Assembly: GCA_016709995.1 (NCBI GenBank)
Contig: JADJLQ010000001.1
Coordinates: forward strand, 1,212,001-1,276,000
From: Saprospiraceae bacterium
GTDB lineage: Bacteria > Bacteroidota > Bacteroidia > Chitinophagales > Saprospiraceae
DNA: 64,000 nucleotides
Reading direction: 5' to 3'
Part shown: piece by piece, positions 56,752-64,000 of the stretch
How the letters are laid out: each line of letters starts with the position of its first letter
How positions within the stretch are numbered: position 1 is the stretch's first letter
Made by a program: the position numbers and the translations under genes
The notes under the pieces: model-generated
What the model saw: the letters and a program-made list of their open reading frames with translations, nothing else
What the model was told of the DNA's origin: nothing
Database searches by the model: none

Positions 56752-58530
56752 ATGAACTTTTTTAAACTGCTACTGGGTTCTTGTTTAGGTACTATCGCAG
56801 GGATATTACTTTTAGGAATTATAAGTTTTACCATACTGGCAGGACTGGCTAGTGTCTCCTCTAATCAATCCCATAAACCTCTGGACAAGGCCAGCTTTCT
56901 CGAAATACGATCTGACCACGTATATCCTGACAAAACTGACAATGTTGAAAAATTTAATTTTTCCCTGACTCAGAAAAAAGAAATTGGTCTCACTGACCTC
57001 TTACTTTGTATTAAAAAAGCTTCAAGCGATTCAAAAATAAAAGGGATTTTGTTCCGATCCACTTATTCTAATTTAGGAGCAGCCAGCGCACAGGCACTTC
57101 ATAACGCGCTCTTAGATTTTAAAAAGTCCGGCAAACCAATCTATGCCTACGCTGATGTCTATACTGAAGGAGCCTACTATTTAGCATCTACCGCAGACAA
57201 AGTCATGCTCAACCCAAATGGCACCATCGACTTCAGAGGGTATGGCGCGATGATTCCTTTTTTTAAAGATCTTTTAGATAAGGTGGGGATAAAATTTGAC
57301 ATTTATTATGCCGGACAGTTCAAAAGTGCTACGGAACCTTTTAGGCTGGATAAGATGAGTGATCAAAACAGAAAACAAACCAGGGAGTACCTCGAAGATC
57401 TATACCAAATACATCTTGCGGATATCGCCAGCTCCCGGAACATCCCCATCGATCAAATCAGAAAAATAGCCAATGAATACCTCATTCAAAGTCCTCAGGA
57501 TGCAGTGACCTACAAGTTGGCAGATACTTTGGGTTATGTTGATGATCTCTACAAATTATTACAGGAGGGTCTTAAAGGCTCTGATGCTGATAAACCATCG
57601 ATTGTCACCATCAATCGATATTTTGAGACACCCGGAGTCAAACCTGTCGTAACTGGAGCCACCGATCGTATAGCAGTAGTATATGCTGAGGGAGAAATAG
57701 TAGATGGGGAAGGAAAATATGGTCAGACCGGATCTGCCAAATACACCAGAATCTTAAGAAAAATCAGGGAAGATGACAAAGTCAAAGCGGTCGTATTACG
57801 AATCAATAGCCCGGGGGGAAGCTCCATGGCATCTGACAATATCTTACATGAAGTCGATTTGATCAAATCAACCGGCAAGCCTATAGTAGTTTCAATGGGA
57901 GATTATGCTGCATCAGGAGGTTATTATATTGCTTGTCATGCGGACAGCATATTTGCTCAAGCTAACACTATCACCGGCTCTATCGGGGTATTCTTTATGG
58001 TGCCCAATGCCAGCGAACTCTTAAACGAAAAATTAGGAGTAAACATTGATACCGTAAAAACCGCTAAATACGCCACGGCCTTCAGCCCGCTCTTACCTTG
58101 GTCGTCTGAAGAAGGAGTGTTTGCACAAAAGCAAACAGATATGGTCTATGATAAATTTCTAACCGTTGTCTCGAAAGGCAGGCATCAGTCTAAAGACGAT
58201 ATCCATGCGATAGCTCAAGGTCGTGTATGGTCAGGGGCGAGAGCAAAATCCAATGGGCTGGTCGATCAAATTGGCGACCTCGATGCCGCCATGAATTGTG
58301 CAGCCCGATTGGCCAAACTAGAAAAATACAAGATCTCAGAATATCCACTCGTTAAAGATTCATGGACAAAACTAATTGAAGAAATCTCTAATGAGGATTC
58401 GAATACCGAGGACATTCTTTTAAAAAAATATTTCAAATCATGGTATCCTGCGGTCACCTATTTTAAACAGATGGACCAGGACTATTTTAAACCGAAGATG
58501 TTGATGCCTTTTCAACTTTTGTTAAAGTAA
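56752..58530 (+). CDS. sppA: Signal peptide peptidase SppA, 67K type
   Basis: A 592-residue membrane-anchored serine protease. One N-terminal transmembrane helix, then two S49 domains. The catalytic Lys is K191 in YAGQFKSATEPFRLD (first domain), the nucleophile S388 in GDYAASGGYYIACH (second domain). This double-domain form resembles the E. coli enzyme in which K and S come from different halves. It degrades cleaved signal peptides in the membrane. Confidence 0.95.
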   Translation: MNFFKLLLGSCLGTIAGILLLGIISFTILAGLASVSSNQSHKPLDKASFLEIRSDHVYPDKTDNVEKFNFSLTQKKEIGLTDLLLCIKKASSDSKIKGILFRSTYSNLGAASAQALHNALLDFKKSGKPIYAYADVYTEGAYYLASTADKVMLNPNGTIDFRGYGAMIPFFKDLLDKVGIKFDIYYAGQFKSATEPFRLDKMSDQNRKQTREYLEDLYQIHLADIASSRNIPIDQIRKIANEYLIQSPQDAVTYKLADTLGYVDDLYKLLQEGLKGSDADKPSIVTINRYFETPGVKPVVTGATDRIAVVYAEGEIVDGEGKYGQTGSAKYTRILRKIREDDKVKAVVLRINSPGGSSMASDNILHEVDLIKSTGKPIVVSMGDYAASGGYYIACHADSIFAQANTITGSIGVFFMVPNASELLNEKLGVNIDTVKTAKYATAFSPLLPWSSEEGVFAQKQTDMVYDKFLTVVSKGRHQSKDDIHAIAQGRVWSGARAKSNGLVDQIGDLDAAMNCAARLAKLEKYKISEYPLVKDSWTKLIEEISNEDSNTEDILLKKYFKSWYPAVTYFKQMDQDYFKPKMLMPFQLLLK

Positions 58531-58714
58531 AAATAAATGAAGCTTCAGATTCAAAAAGTGATTGAATGAATACTGAAAGCAACTGAGATAGACGATTTAA
58601 CGTAATTGCTTTTAAGAAAACTTTAAGTTTTGGAAGTTAGTATTTTATGAACACTTGTCCAATCTTGTACGTTTCCTTACCATCAAATACATTTTAAACA
58701 TAAAATATCTCAAC

Positions 58715-59305
58715 ATGAAATTTTTCAGTTCTTTGCTTTTTTTGACATTTGCATTTGCATCTATTGCCAATATAGCTCCTAAACCAATACCATACAAAAT
58801 CAATCCAACTGAAAGCAAGGTTGAATGGTTTGCTTCTAAAGTCACAGGTAAGCACAATGGTACCGTAGGCGTAAAAAGTGGCAACCTCGAATTTGAAGGT
58901 GAAAAACTGATGGCAGGAAAATTTGAAATTGACATGACTACACTTGCTATCACAGATCTGCAGGGAGAATGGGGCGCCAAACTATTAGGTCATTTAAAAA
59001 GTGATGATTTTTTTAGTGTAGAAAAATTTAATTCTGCGACGCTTGTGGTGAAAAATGCAGCGCTCCTGTCAGCAGGGGTATATACCGTTACTGCAGACAT
59101 GACTATAAAGGGGATTACCAAAGAGGTGGTTTTTAATGCACTGGTGAATCAATCTGGTGGTACGGCCACTGCAGACATCAAATTGGACCGTACAGATTTT
59201 GATATCAGATATGGCAGTGGCAAATTTTTTCCAAATATTGGTGATAAAATGATCCACGACGAATTTAATCTCAAAGTCAATCTTGCCTTCGGCAAAGCTT
59301 TATAA
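58715..59305 (+). CDS. YceI-family secreted lipid-binding protein
   Basis: A 196-residue protein when started at the ATG at 58715 (MKFFSSLLFLTFAFASIANI), which gives a good signal peptide; the longer frame from a TTG at 58655 adds 20 unlikely residues. The mature part has the YceI pattern (INPTESKVEWFASKVTGKHN, GTVGVKSGNLEFEGEKLMAG, LKSDDFFSVEKF). The family has a lipocalin-like fold and binds isoprenoid chains. Here it is likely periplasmic. Confidence 0.9.
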   Translation: MKFFSSLLFLTFAFASIANIAPKPIPYKINPTESKVEWFASKVTGKHNGTVGVKSGNLEFEGEKLMAGKFEIDMTTLAITDLQGEWGAKLLGHLKSDDFFSVEKFNSATLVVKNAALLSAGVYTVTADMTIKGITKEVVFNALVNQSGGTATADIKLDRTDFDIRYGSGKFFPNIGDKMIHDEFNLKVNLAFGKAL

Positions 59306-59328
59306 TAAAATGTCATAGGTTTTGTTTT

Positions 59329-59364
59329 AAAGCCATTCCGGGATGCCTGGGATGGCTTTTTTTT
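59329..59364 (+). terminator. Terminator of the YceI gene
   Basis: Stem AAAGCCATTCC / GGGATGGCTTT (11 pairs, one T-G) followed by TTTTTTTT, 23 nt after the stop codon. Confidence 0.85.
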
Positions 59365-59414
59365 GCATCTTTGATAGAGACTATCACAAAAAGATATAAT
59401 TAAAGACCTCAAAT

Positions 59415-60113
59415 ATGAATCATCTGGCCGGCAAAGTAATGTATATCACAGGAGGTACCAAAGGTATTGGCCTGGGTATCTTAAAAGAAGCTTTGAACCA
59501 TGGAATGAAAGTAGCTGTCAGTGCGAGAAACATCGATACACTTGATACTACTGCATTTTCTAAAGATAATTTTCTGCTTCTGCATTCCGATGTTAAAAAA
59601 GCTGAAGATGAGCAAGCTGCTGTCGCTAAAATCAAAGCCCAATGGGGGCAGTTGGATGTGCTGATAGCCAATGCCGGAGTAGGTCATTTTGTACCCATTG
59701 ATCAGATGACTTCAGCTCAATGGCATGATACAATTGACACCAATCTAACGGGAGTTTTCAACAGTGTACAGGCTGCTATTCCAATGCTCAAAGAAAGCCA
59801 GGGTTATATTATCACCGTAGCCAGCCTGGCAGGGACCAATTTTTTTCCACAGGCTTCTGCTTATAATGCCAGCAAGTTTGGTTTGGTTGGTTTTTCTCAA
59901 GCCATCATGCTTGATCTTCGACCATTTAAAATCAAAGTGACTACGATTATGCCGGGATCAGTAGCTACCTATTTTAACAATCATATACCTGATGAAAAAG
60001 ATGCCTGGAAAATCCAACCGGAAGATATAGGAAAATTGGTCATCGATCTGCTTACAATGAATCCAAGGACCTTGCCGAGTAAAATAGAAGTAAGACCATC
60101 ACAAACATCTTGA
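59415..60113 (+). CDS. Short-chain dehydrogenase/reductase (SDR)
   Basis: A 232-residue NAD(P)-dependent oxidoreductase with the cofactor motif TGGTKGIGLGI near residue 11, NAG in IANAGVGHF, catalytic Ser in VASLAGT and YNASK (Y and K spaced normally). The tail EVRPSQTS is that of classical ketoacyl-reductase-type SDRs. Substrate unknown. Confidence 0.9.
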   Translation: MNHLAGKVMYITGGTKGIGLGILKEALNHGMKVAVSARNIDTLDTTAFSKDNFLLLHSDVKKAEDEQAAVAKIKAQWGQLDVLIANAGVGHFVPIDQMTSAQWHDTIDTNLTGVFNSVQAAIPMLKESQGYIITVASLAGTNFFPQASAYNASKFGLVGFSQAIMLDLRPFKIKVTTIMPGSVATYFNNHIPDEKDAWKIQPEDIGKLVIDLLTMNPRTLPSKIEVRPSQTS

Positions 60114-60146
60114 ATTTTATATAAAACTGGGCTTTCACCAATTTGA

Positions 60147-60761
60147 TCAGGATCGGATAGTTTCCCGCCCTACCAATAAATCGTGCATGGTTGAAGCAAC
60201 CTGCACGAATGGCTCGATCATTTCTTCATTCATTCTTTTAGCAGGTTTATAATAAATGATCTGATCACCGTTACATTCTATCATCCAACCGGTCTCATAG
60301 CTCAAGAATCCTAAAATCTGATCGTTAAAAAAACTTCTGAAAGCTTGCTCTTCTTTTGATTTTACCAGGTAGTTTTTGTTAAACTCTGTGTAGGCGTTAA
60401 ACTCGATATCCTGCATTCCGAACCACTTGCCTATCTCATGAAAAAAATTTTGTGGTTTGATGACAAAACTTGGAATTGGTTTAAAAAGATTTACAGAATA
60501 TACATGCTGGATATAAGTGTGTGAAGATTTACCAGTAGAGATGGTGTAATTGTATTCAAATACCCTCAGGGGTTCATCTTGATTCGTACACCCCTCCAAA
60601 ATAAATCTTACTTTCCTGGCCATACCCAGTCTGAACAATTGGAAGGATTTATGATTTGTAAAAACCAGTTTGTTGACATCCTGTTCAAAAAACTGCATTC
60701 CCAGCCTTTGCGCTATAGTTTGATATCCGGGGACTCTATCTGAAAGCCAATTCCAAGCCAT
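60147..60761 (-). CDS. Conserved hypothetical protein
   Basis: A 204-residue soluble protein without signal peptide or membrane span. It reads as a mixed alpha/beta domain (MQFFEQDVNKLVFTNHKSFQ, EYNYTISTGKSSHTYIQHVY, QDIEFNAYTEFNKNYLVKSK). I do not recognise a named family with certainty; it is vaguely like DUF3137-type sensors. It lies 13 nt downstream of the GH2-TauE gene and may be co-transcribed with it. Confidence 0.6.
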   Translation of the reverse strand: MAWNWLSDRVPGYQTIAQRLGMQFFEQDVNKLVFTNHKSFQLFRLGMARKVRFILEGCTNQDEPLRVFEYNYTISTGKSSHTYIQHVYSVNLFKPIPSFVIKPQNFFHEIGKWFGMQDIEFNAYTEFNKNYLVKSKEEQAFRSFFNDQILGFLSYETGWMIECNGDQIIYYKPAKRMNEEMIEPFVQVASTMHDLLVGRETIRS

Positions 60762-60774
60762 GTTTAATCAAATT

Positions 60775-63150
60775 TTATAAAATGCCGAGCAAGATTGCTA
60801 CTCCGATCGTGATGACAAAAACAGCAGTTATCTTTTTAATAACATTTATGTCCAGTTTTTTCAATAGCCCATTCCCTACCCAGGCACCACACAAGGCAGC
60901 CACGATGGCGATGAACACCAATTCATAACCGGGCGGTAACTGGCCATGCACAAGATTGGGCAAGTAAACAGACAGTCGGGTAATATCTACCAAACAAGCG
61001 ATCGCCACTCCGGTAGCAATAAACACTTCTTTACTGATGGGGTATCGTATGAGAAACGCACTTCTTAACGCCCCCTGGTGACCGCTGAAACCGCCTAAAA
61101 ATCCTGACAAAAGCCCTCCGGCTGCAACGGATTGTACCCGCCACGGCTTTCTGCCAAAACCTGTAAACTCCAAGACTCCAAACAAAATGATCACCATACC
61201 GATGAGTATATTTTTTAGTGTAAGGATTCCGTGGAAAGCGCCAATTGTCCAGGGATGCCCTTTAGAAAACTTGTTTACCCGGAGGTCATCATAAATGGAT
61301 AGGTACAAGGGTACATCGATCGTAGAGCCCCCCTGAACATTCTTAGTGATTTCGTTTCCTGGTGAAAGATAATATTTGCTGTGCAGATCATTCAAGGTCA
61401 TGCCGGGGAAGATTTCACCCAATCCTGTTTGTTTTTCTGAACGGTCGAATCGCCAATAACCATTCCATTCGTTGATTACATCATGGTGTTCGGTATATAA
61501 CCAACCAGCCACCTTGGGATACATCCTAAAAGTATTGATCATGCGATGGTAATCGTAACTCCAATCCACATCACCGGTGCTCCCTTCGTATCCCCAGACA
61601 TTGCCACATTCAGAATTAATATTTGGTTGATTGCCTTGCAGATATCCTTTTTCAAAATGAAATGTACTACCTGCATAATCATTTTCTGTAATTTTTTTTA
61701 AATGGTCATCCCATGCCCAGCCCGGAAGGTATTCATGCCAGCTATTGATATCTGTCTCTGTATGGCCTCGCCCACAACATATAGAATTGTCCTCAACCAA
61801 CCTGGTTGGGTCTAATCCCTTTGCCAGATGATACATGGTGGTCACCCATTGTTGAGTTTCCGGGAGGTATTGACTTTTTGTTTTACCGTCGATAGTTTGT
61901 TTGGTAGTCAGACCCCAGGTCTCATTGAAGACTATCCATGAAAAAATAGAAGGATGATTAAAATCCCGTTTGATCATTTGGCGCAAGGTAGTTTCAGCTT
62001 CATGTTGCATCCGCTCTGTAGGCTCTCCCCAACTGTTGGGTAGATCAGCCATCACTAATAGCCCCAGCCTATCAGCCCAATAGAGCTTGCGAGGCAGATC
62101 CGGCTTGATATGGGTACGGATACCATTGAGACCGATAGATTTGCTTCGAAGGATCTCCTCCTTCATAAATTGATCTGATGGGAAAGTATAATATCCCTCC
62201 GGGTGATAAGATTGATCCAGGGCTAATTGAAGATATATTGGCTTATTATTGATAGCTATGTAGGGAATATTAGTGCCTGGAAGATTGACCGCAGAAATCT
62301 TGCGCATGCCAAAATAGGTGTGCACGGTATCCGCACCCAAAACGGCAATCATACTGTATAGATATGGATCCTCCAAACACCAAAGATGTTGGTCCCGGAT
62401 CGCTATATCTAACGAACCCTCTGTCATCCCAGCAGAAATTATTCCACTTCCCTTCGCATCATAACCTTCGCCCAGAACGTGAATGGTAAATGATTTTGGT
62501 TCGACTGGGGCTTCAGTAATAGCTACGGTAACATGAACCTTGTGTAGATCAATATCAGGTAAGCAATGGACGGCATCAATAAAATCCCGGCCACGAGCCT
62601 CCAGGTAGACCGTCTGCCACATACCACGTGCATTGCCATAACCCTGCTTGCCATACAAAGTAAAGTCCCTTCTTTTGTCATCTACCCTGATCGTTACTTC
62701 GTGAGCCATTGAACCATTGAGATATGGAGTCAAATCAAATTCGAAAGGCATATAGCCACCTTCATGCTTACCAAGGAAGTGCCCATCCAGCCAAACCGAA
62801 GTCTCCCAATCACAAGCCCCCAGGACCAGAAAGGTTCTTTTGCCAACAAACTCATTTGGGACCCGGATTGACCTTTTGTACCAAGCTATATCTGCTTCGT
62901 CTTTGACTTGAGAAAGGGGCGATCCCCATGGAAAAGGAACTACTATATTTTTTGAAAGTACTTTTCCTGAAGCATACCAGGCTTCATTAAGCCCACGATC
63001 TAAAGAATCGAACTCAAAATCCCAACTTCCATTGAGATTCATCCAGAGGCTGCGGTAAAAATCTGGTCGCGGGTGTTCTGGTAAAGGTATTTCCTGAGCG
63101 GAAAGATATAAGATAGAAATACTTAAAATCAATGCCAATATCTGTTTCAT
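60775..63150 (-). CDS. Chimeric protein: GH2 glycosidase (beta-galactosidase-like) fused to C-terminal half of TauE/SafE transporter
   Basis: A 791-residue open frame. Residues 1-18 are a signal peptide (ILALILSISILYLSAQ). Residues about 25-620 are a GH2 enzyme: jelly-roll (LNGSWDFEFDSLDRG), sandwich domain, and TIM barrel with acid/base NE at N409-E410 (SWIVFNETWGL) and nucleophile E514 (INSECGNVWGYEG). From about residue 630 the sequence is membrane protein: LTLKNILIGMVIILFGVLEF, GGLLSGFLGGFSGHQGALRS, EVFIATGVAIACLVDITRLS and a final helix pair, which match the second half of TauE/SafE anion exporters; the first half is missing. The fusion point is at about 61240-61290. Both parts are free of stops. 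A true fusion, a deletion product or an assembly chimera are all possible. Confidence 0.85.
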   Translation of the reverse strand: MKQILALILSISILYLSAQEIPLPEHPRPDFYRSLWMNLNGSWDFEFDSLDRGLNEAWYASGKVLSKNIVVPFPWGSPLSQVKDEADIAWYKRSIRVPNEFVGKRTFLVLGACDWETSVWLDGHFLGKHEGGYMPFEFDLTPYLNGSMAHEVTIRVDDKRRDFTLYGKQGYGNARGMWQTVYLEARGRDFIDAVHCLPDIDLHKVHVTVAITEAPVEPKSFTIHVLGEGYDAKGSGIISAGMTEGSLDIAIRDQHLWCLEDPYLYSMIAVLGADTVHTYFGMRKISAVNLPGTNIPYIAINNKPIYLQLALDQSYHPEGYYTFPSDQFMKEEILRSKSIGLNGIRTHIKPDLPRKLYWADRLGLLVMADLPNSWGEPTERMQHEAETTLRQMIKRDFNHPSIFSWIVFNETWGLTTKQTIDGKTKSQYLPETQQWVTTMYHLAKGLDPTRLVEDNSICCGRGHTETDINSWHEYLPGWAWDDHLKKITENDYAGSTFHFEKGYLQGNQPNINSECGNVWGYEGSTGDVDWSYDYHRMINTFRMYPKVAGWLYTEHHDVINEWNGYWRFDRSEKQTGLGEIFPGMTLNDLHSKYYLSPGNEITKNVQGGSTIDVPLYLSIYDDLRVNKFSKGHPWTIGAFHGILTLKNILIGMVIILFGVLEFTGFGRKPWRVQSVAAGGLLSGFLGGFSGHQGALRSAFLIRYPISKEVFIATGVAIACLVDITRLSVYLPNLVHGQLPPGYELVFIAIVAALCGAWVGNGLLKKLDINVIKKITAVFVITIGVAILLGIL

Positions 63151-63335
63151 AAAAACCTGCTAGAATTATTCTAAAGGTATGAATTGTTGCTGACAGGAAT
63201 ACGAATATATTACGGATATAAATTTGCTGGGCTTAATTCATTTTGTCCAATTATTAGAGAATTGGTCTTGATACATTGGGTATACATCAGATACGCTGGT
63301 TAAGGCTACAATTTGATTTTCCACCTTTAAAAAAC

Positions 63336-63367
63336 TTGACCCATGCAGGAAGAAAGTATTATCTTTG
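63336..63367 (+). promoter_or_regulatory. Putative greA promoter
   Basis: TTG (63336-63338), a 21-bp spacer and TATCTTTG (63360-63367) fit the Bacteroidota promoter TTG-N19-21-TAnnTTTG. The predicted start at about 63371 gives a greA leader of ~170 nt with the hairpin at its 5' end. Confidence 0.55.
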
Positions 63368-63383
63368 GCAGAAGAATTTTACT

Positions 63384-63420
63384 AAAGAACGTTTTCGGAA
63401 GGATACTGAAAACGTTCTTT
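63384..63420 (+). promoter_or_regulatory. Perfect 13-bp inverted repeat in the greA leader
   Basis: AAAGAACGTTTTC (63384-63396) and GAAAACGTTCTTT (63408-63420) with an 11-nt loop; about 13 nt after the predicted transcription start and 120 nt before the greA ATG. A short T-rich stretch (TTTGTATTTTC) follows. It could be an attenuator, a mRNA-stabilising hairpin or the end of a small RNA. Confidence 0.7.
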
Positions 63421-63539
63421 GTATTTTCGATTTGATCTATACATGGAGAGCTTTATCAATCATACGGTCAACAGATCTGCGTCTCAGGACATAGCCACTC
63501 TATAATTTTTTTTATTCTAATTTAAAAACTGTTAATATC

Positions 63540-64000
63540 ATGGAATTGACATTAATGACCCCTGAAGGTTTTGAAAAATTGAAACACGAGCTCGATGAAT
63601 TAAAAGGGAATGGAAGACAAGATGCATCGAAAGCTATTGCGGAGGCTAGGGAAAAAGGCGATCTTTCAGAAAACGCGGAGTACCATGCTGCAAAAGATGC
63701 GCAAGGCATGCTGGAATACAAAATCAATGAATTGGAAAAAAAATTGGCCAATGTAAAATTGGTCGATGAATCTCAAGTTGATATTTCCAGGGCAAATATA
63801 TTGTCCTCCGTCACCATCCGTAATAAAAAATCAGGTAAACTACAAGACTACAAATTGGTCTCTGAAGCTGAGGCAGACCTTAAATCAGGCAAACTCAGTG
63901 TAGCATCCCCTATTGGCAAAGGAATCGTCGGCAAAAAGATTGGTGAAATAGCTGAGATCAGTACTCCAAATGGCACGATCGAGTTTGAGATCATAAATAT
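63540..64000 (+). CDS. greA: Transcription elongation factor GreA (3' end cut by window)
   Basis: The frame starts at the ATG at 63540 (MELTLMTPEGFEKLKHELDE) and is open to the window edge, giving 153 residues of a family of about 158. The N-terminal coiled coil carries the basic/acidic tip EKGDLSENAEYHAAKDAQG, which reaches the polymerase active site; the C-terminal FKBP-like domain begins at about 85 (SSVTIRNKKSGKLQDYKLVS), with GKGIVGKKIGEIAEI. It rescues stalled RNA polymerase by stimulating transcript cleavage. Confidence 0.96.
   Translation, partial: MELTLMTPEGFEKLKHELDELKGNGRQDASKAIAEAREKGDLSENAEYHAAKDAQGMLEYKINELEKKLANVKLVDESQVDISRANILSSVTIRNKKSGKLQDYKLVSEAEADLKSGKLSVASPIGKGIVGKKIGEIAEISTPNGTIEFEIIN

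Noticed and set aside
63276..63494. 72-residue frame in the greA leader
   Set aside because: It covers the promoter and the perfect hairpin, has no recognisable composition and no upstream promoter; it is considered a chance frame.

Overview
The window looks like an ordinary chromosomal segment of a member of the Bacteroidota, most probably a Saprospiraceae-type bacterium (family placement is inference). The evidence is the gene content: a TonB-dependent receptor with a carboxypeptidase-regulatory domain, GldA/F/G-like ABC genes, a DUF3467 protein, a small PspC-domain protein, a DUF4159 protein, CX4CH cytochrome-type lipoproteins and a very large TamB. Several genes also carry the phylum-specific promoter -7 box TAnnTTTG, sometimes with an upstream TTG/TTTG at 19-21 bp. 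Ribosome binding sites are weak throughout, as is normal in this phylum.

Layout. 1-9.6 kb: the end of mltG, a small membrane methyltransferase, an NHL-propeller protein, an M48 protease, a PaaE-type reductase, rpsT, sucA and a conserved TPR-like protein. 9.7-12 kb: leuA-leuB. 12-17.6 kb: a PLP decarboxylase, DUF3467/PspC divergent pair, DUF4159, rsmE and the rseP-hscB pair. 17.7-19.7 kb: two tRNA-Leu genes followed by a small accessory patch with a broken excisionase-like gene and a Fic AMPylase with four operator-like repeats. 19.7-31 kb: a saccharopine-dehydrogenase-like enzyme, a giant FAD/Fe-S oxidoreductase, tamB, folP and an M23 peptidase. 31-38 kb: a PhoR/PhoB-type two-component pair, a lipoprotein and SixA phosphatase pair, dciA, recF (apparently starting at AUC), pdhA, a TPR protein and a coiled-coil protein. 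38.4-43 kb: a TonB-dependent receptor followed by a terminator and an unusual six-copy 114-bp tandem repeat plus a second, degenerate repeat family. 43-47 kb: a four-gene ABC/GldG/DUF4340 operon. 47-51.5 kb: a cytochrome-like lipoprotein, GNAT, a serine hydrolase, an RRM protein and a multiply frameshifted pseudogene. 51.5-64 kb: nrdB-nrdA, corA, sppA, a YceI protein, an SDR, a hypothetical protein, a GH2 glycosidase joined in frame to the C-terminal half of a TauE/SafE transporter, and the start of greA behind a leader with a perfect 13-bp hairpin.

Most genes are core housekeeping functions (cell wall, envelope biogenesis, TCA cycle, leucine, folate and deoxynucleotide synthesis, RNA and protein quality control). 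The candidates for something new are the GH2-TauE chimera, the 114-bp repeat array between convergent genes, the AUC-initiated recF, the fic operator array beside a relic mobile element, and the greA leader hairpin. No CRISPR array, intact insertion sequence, rRNA operon, prophage or complete defence island was seen.
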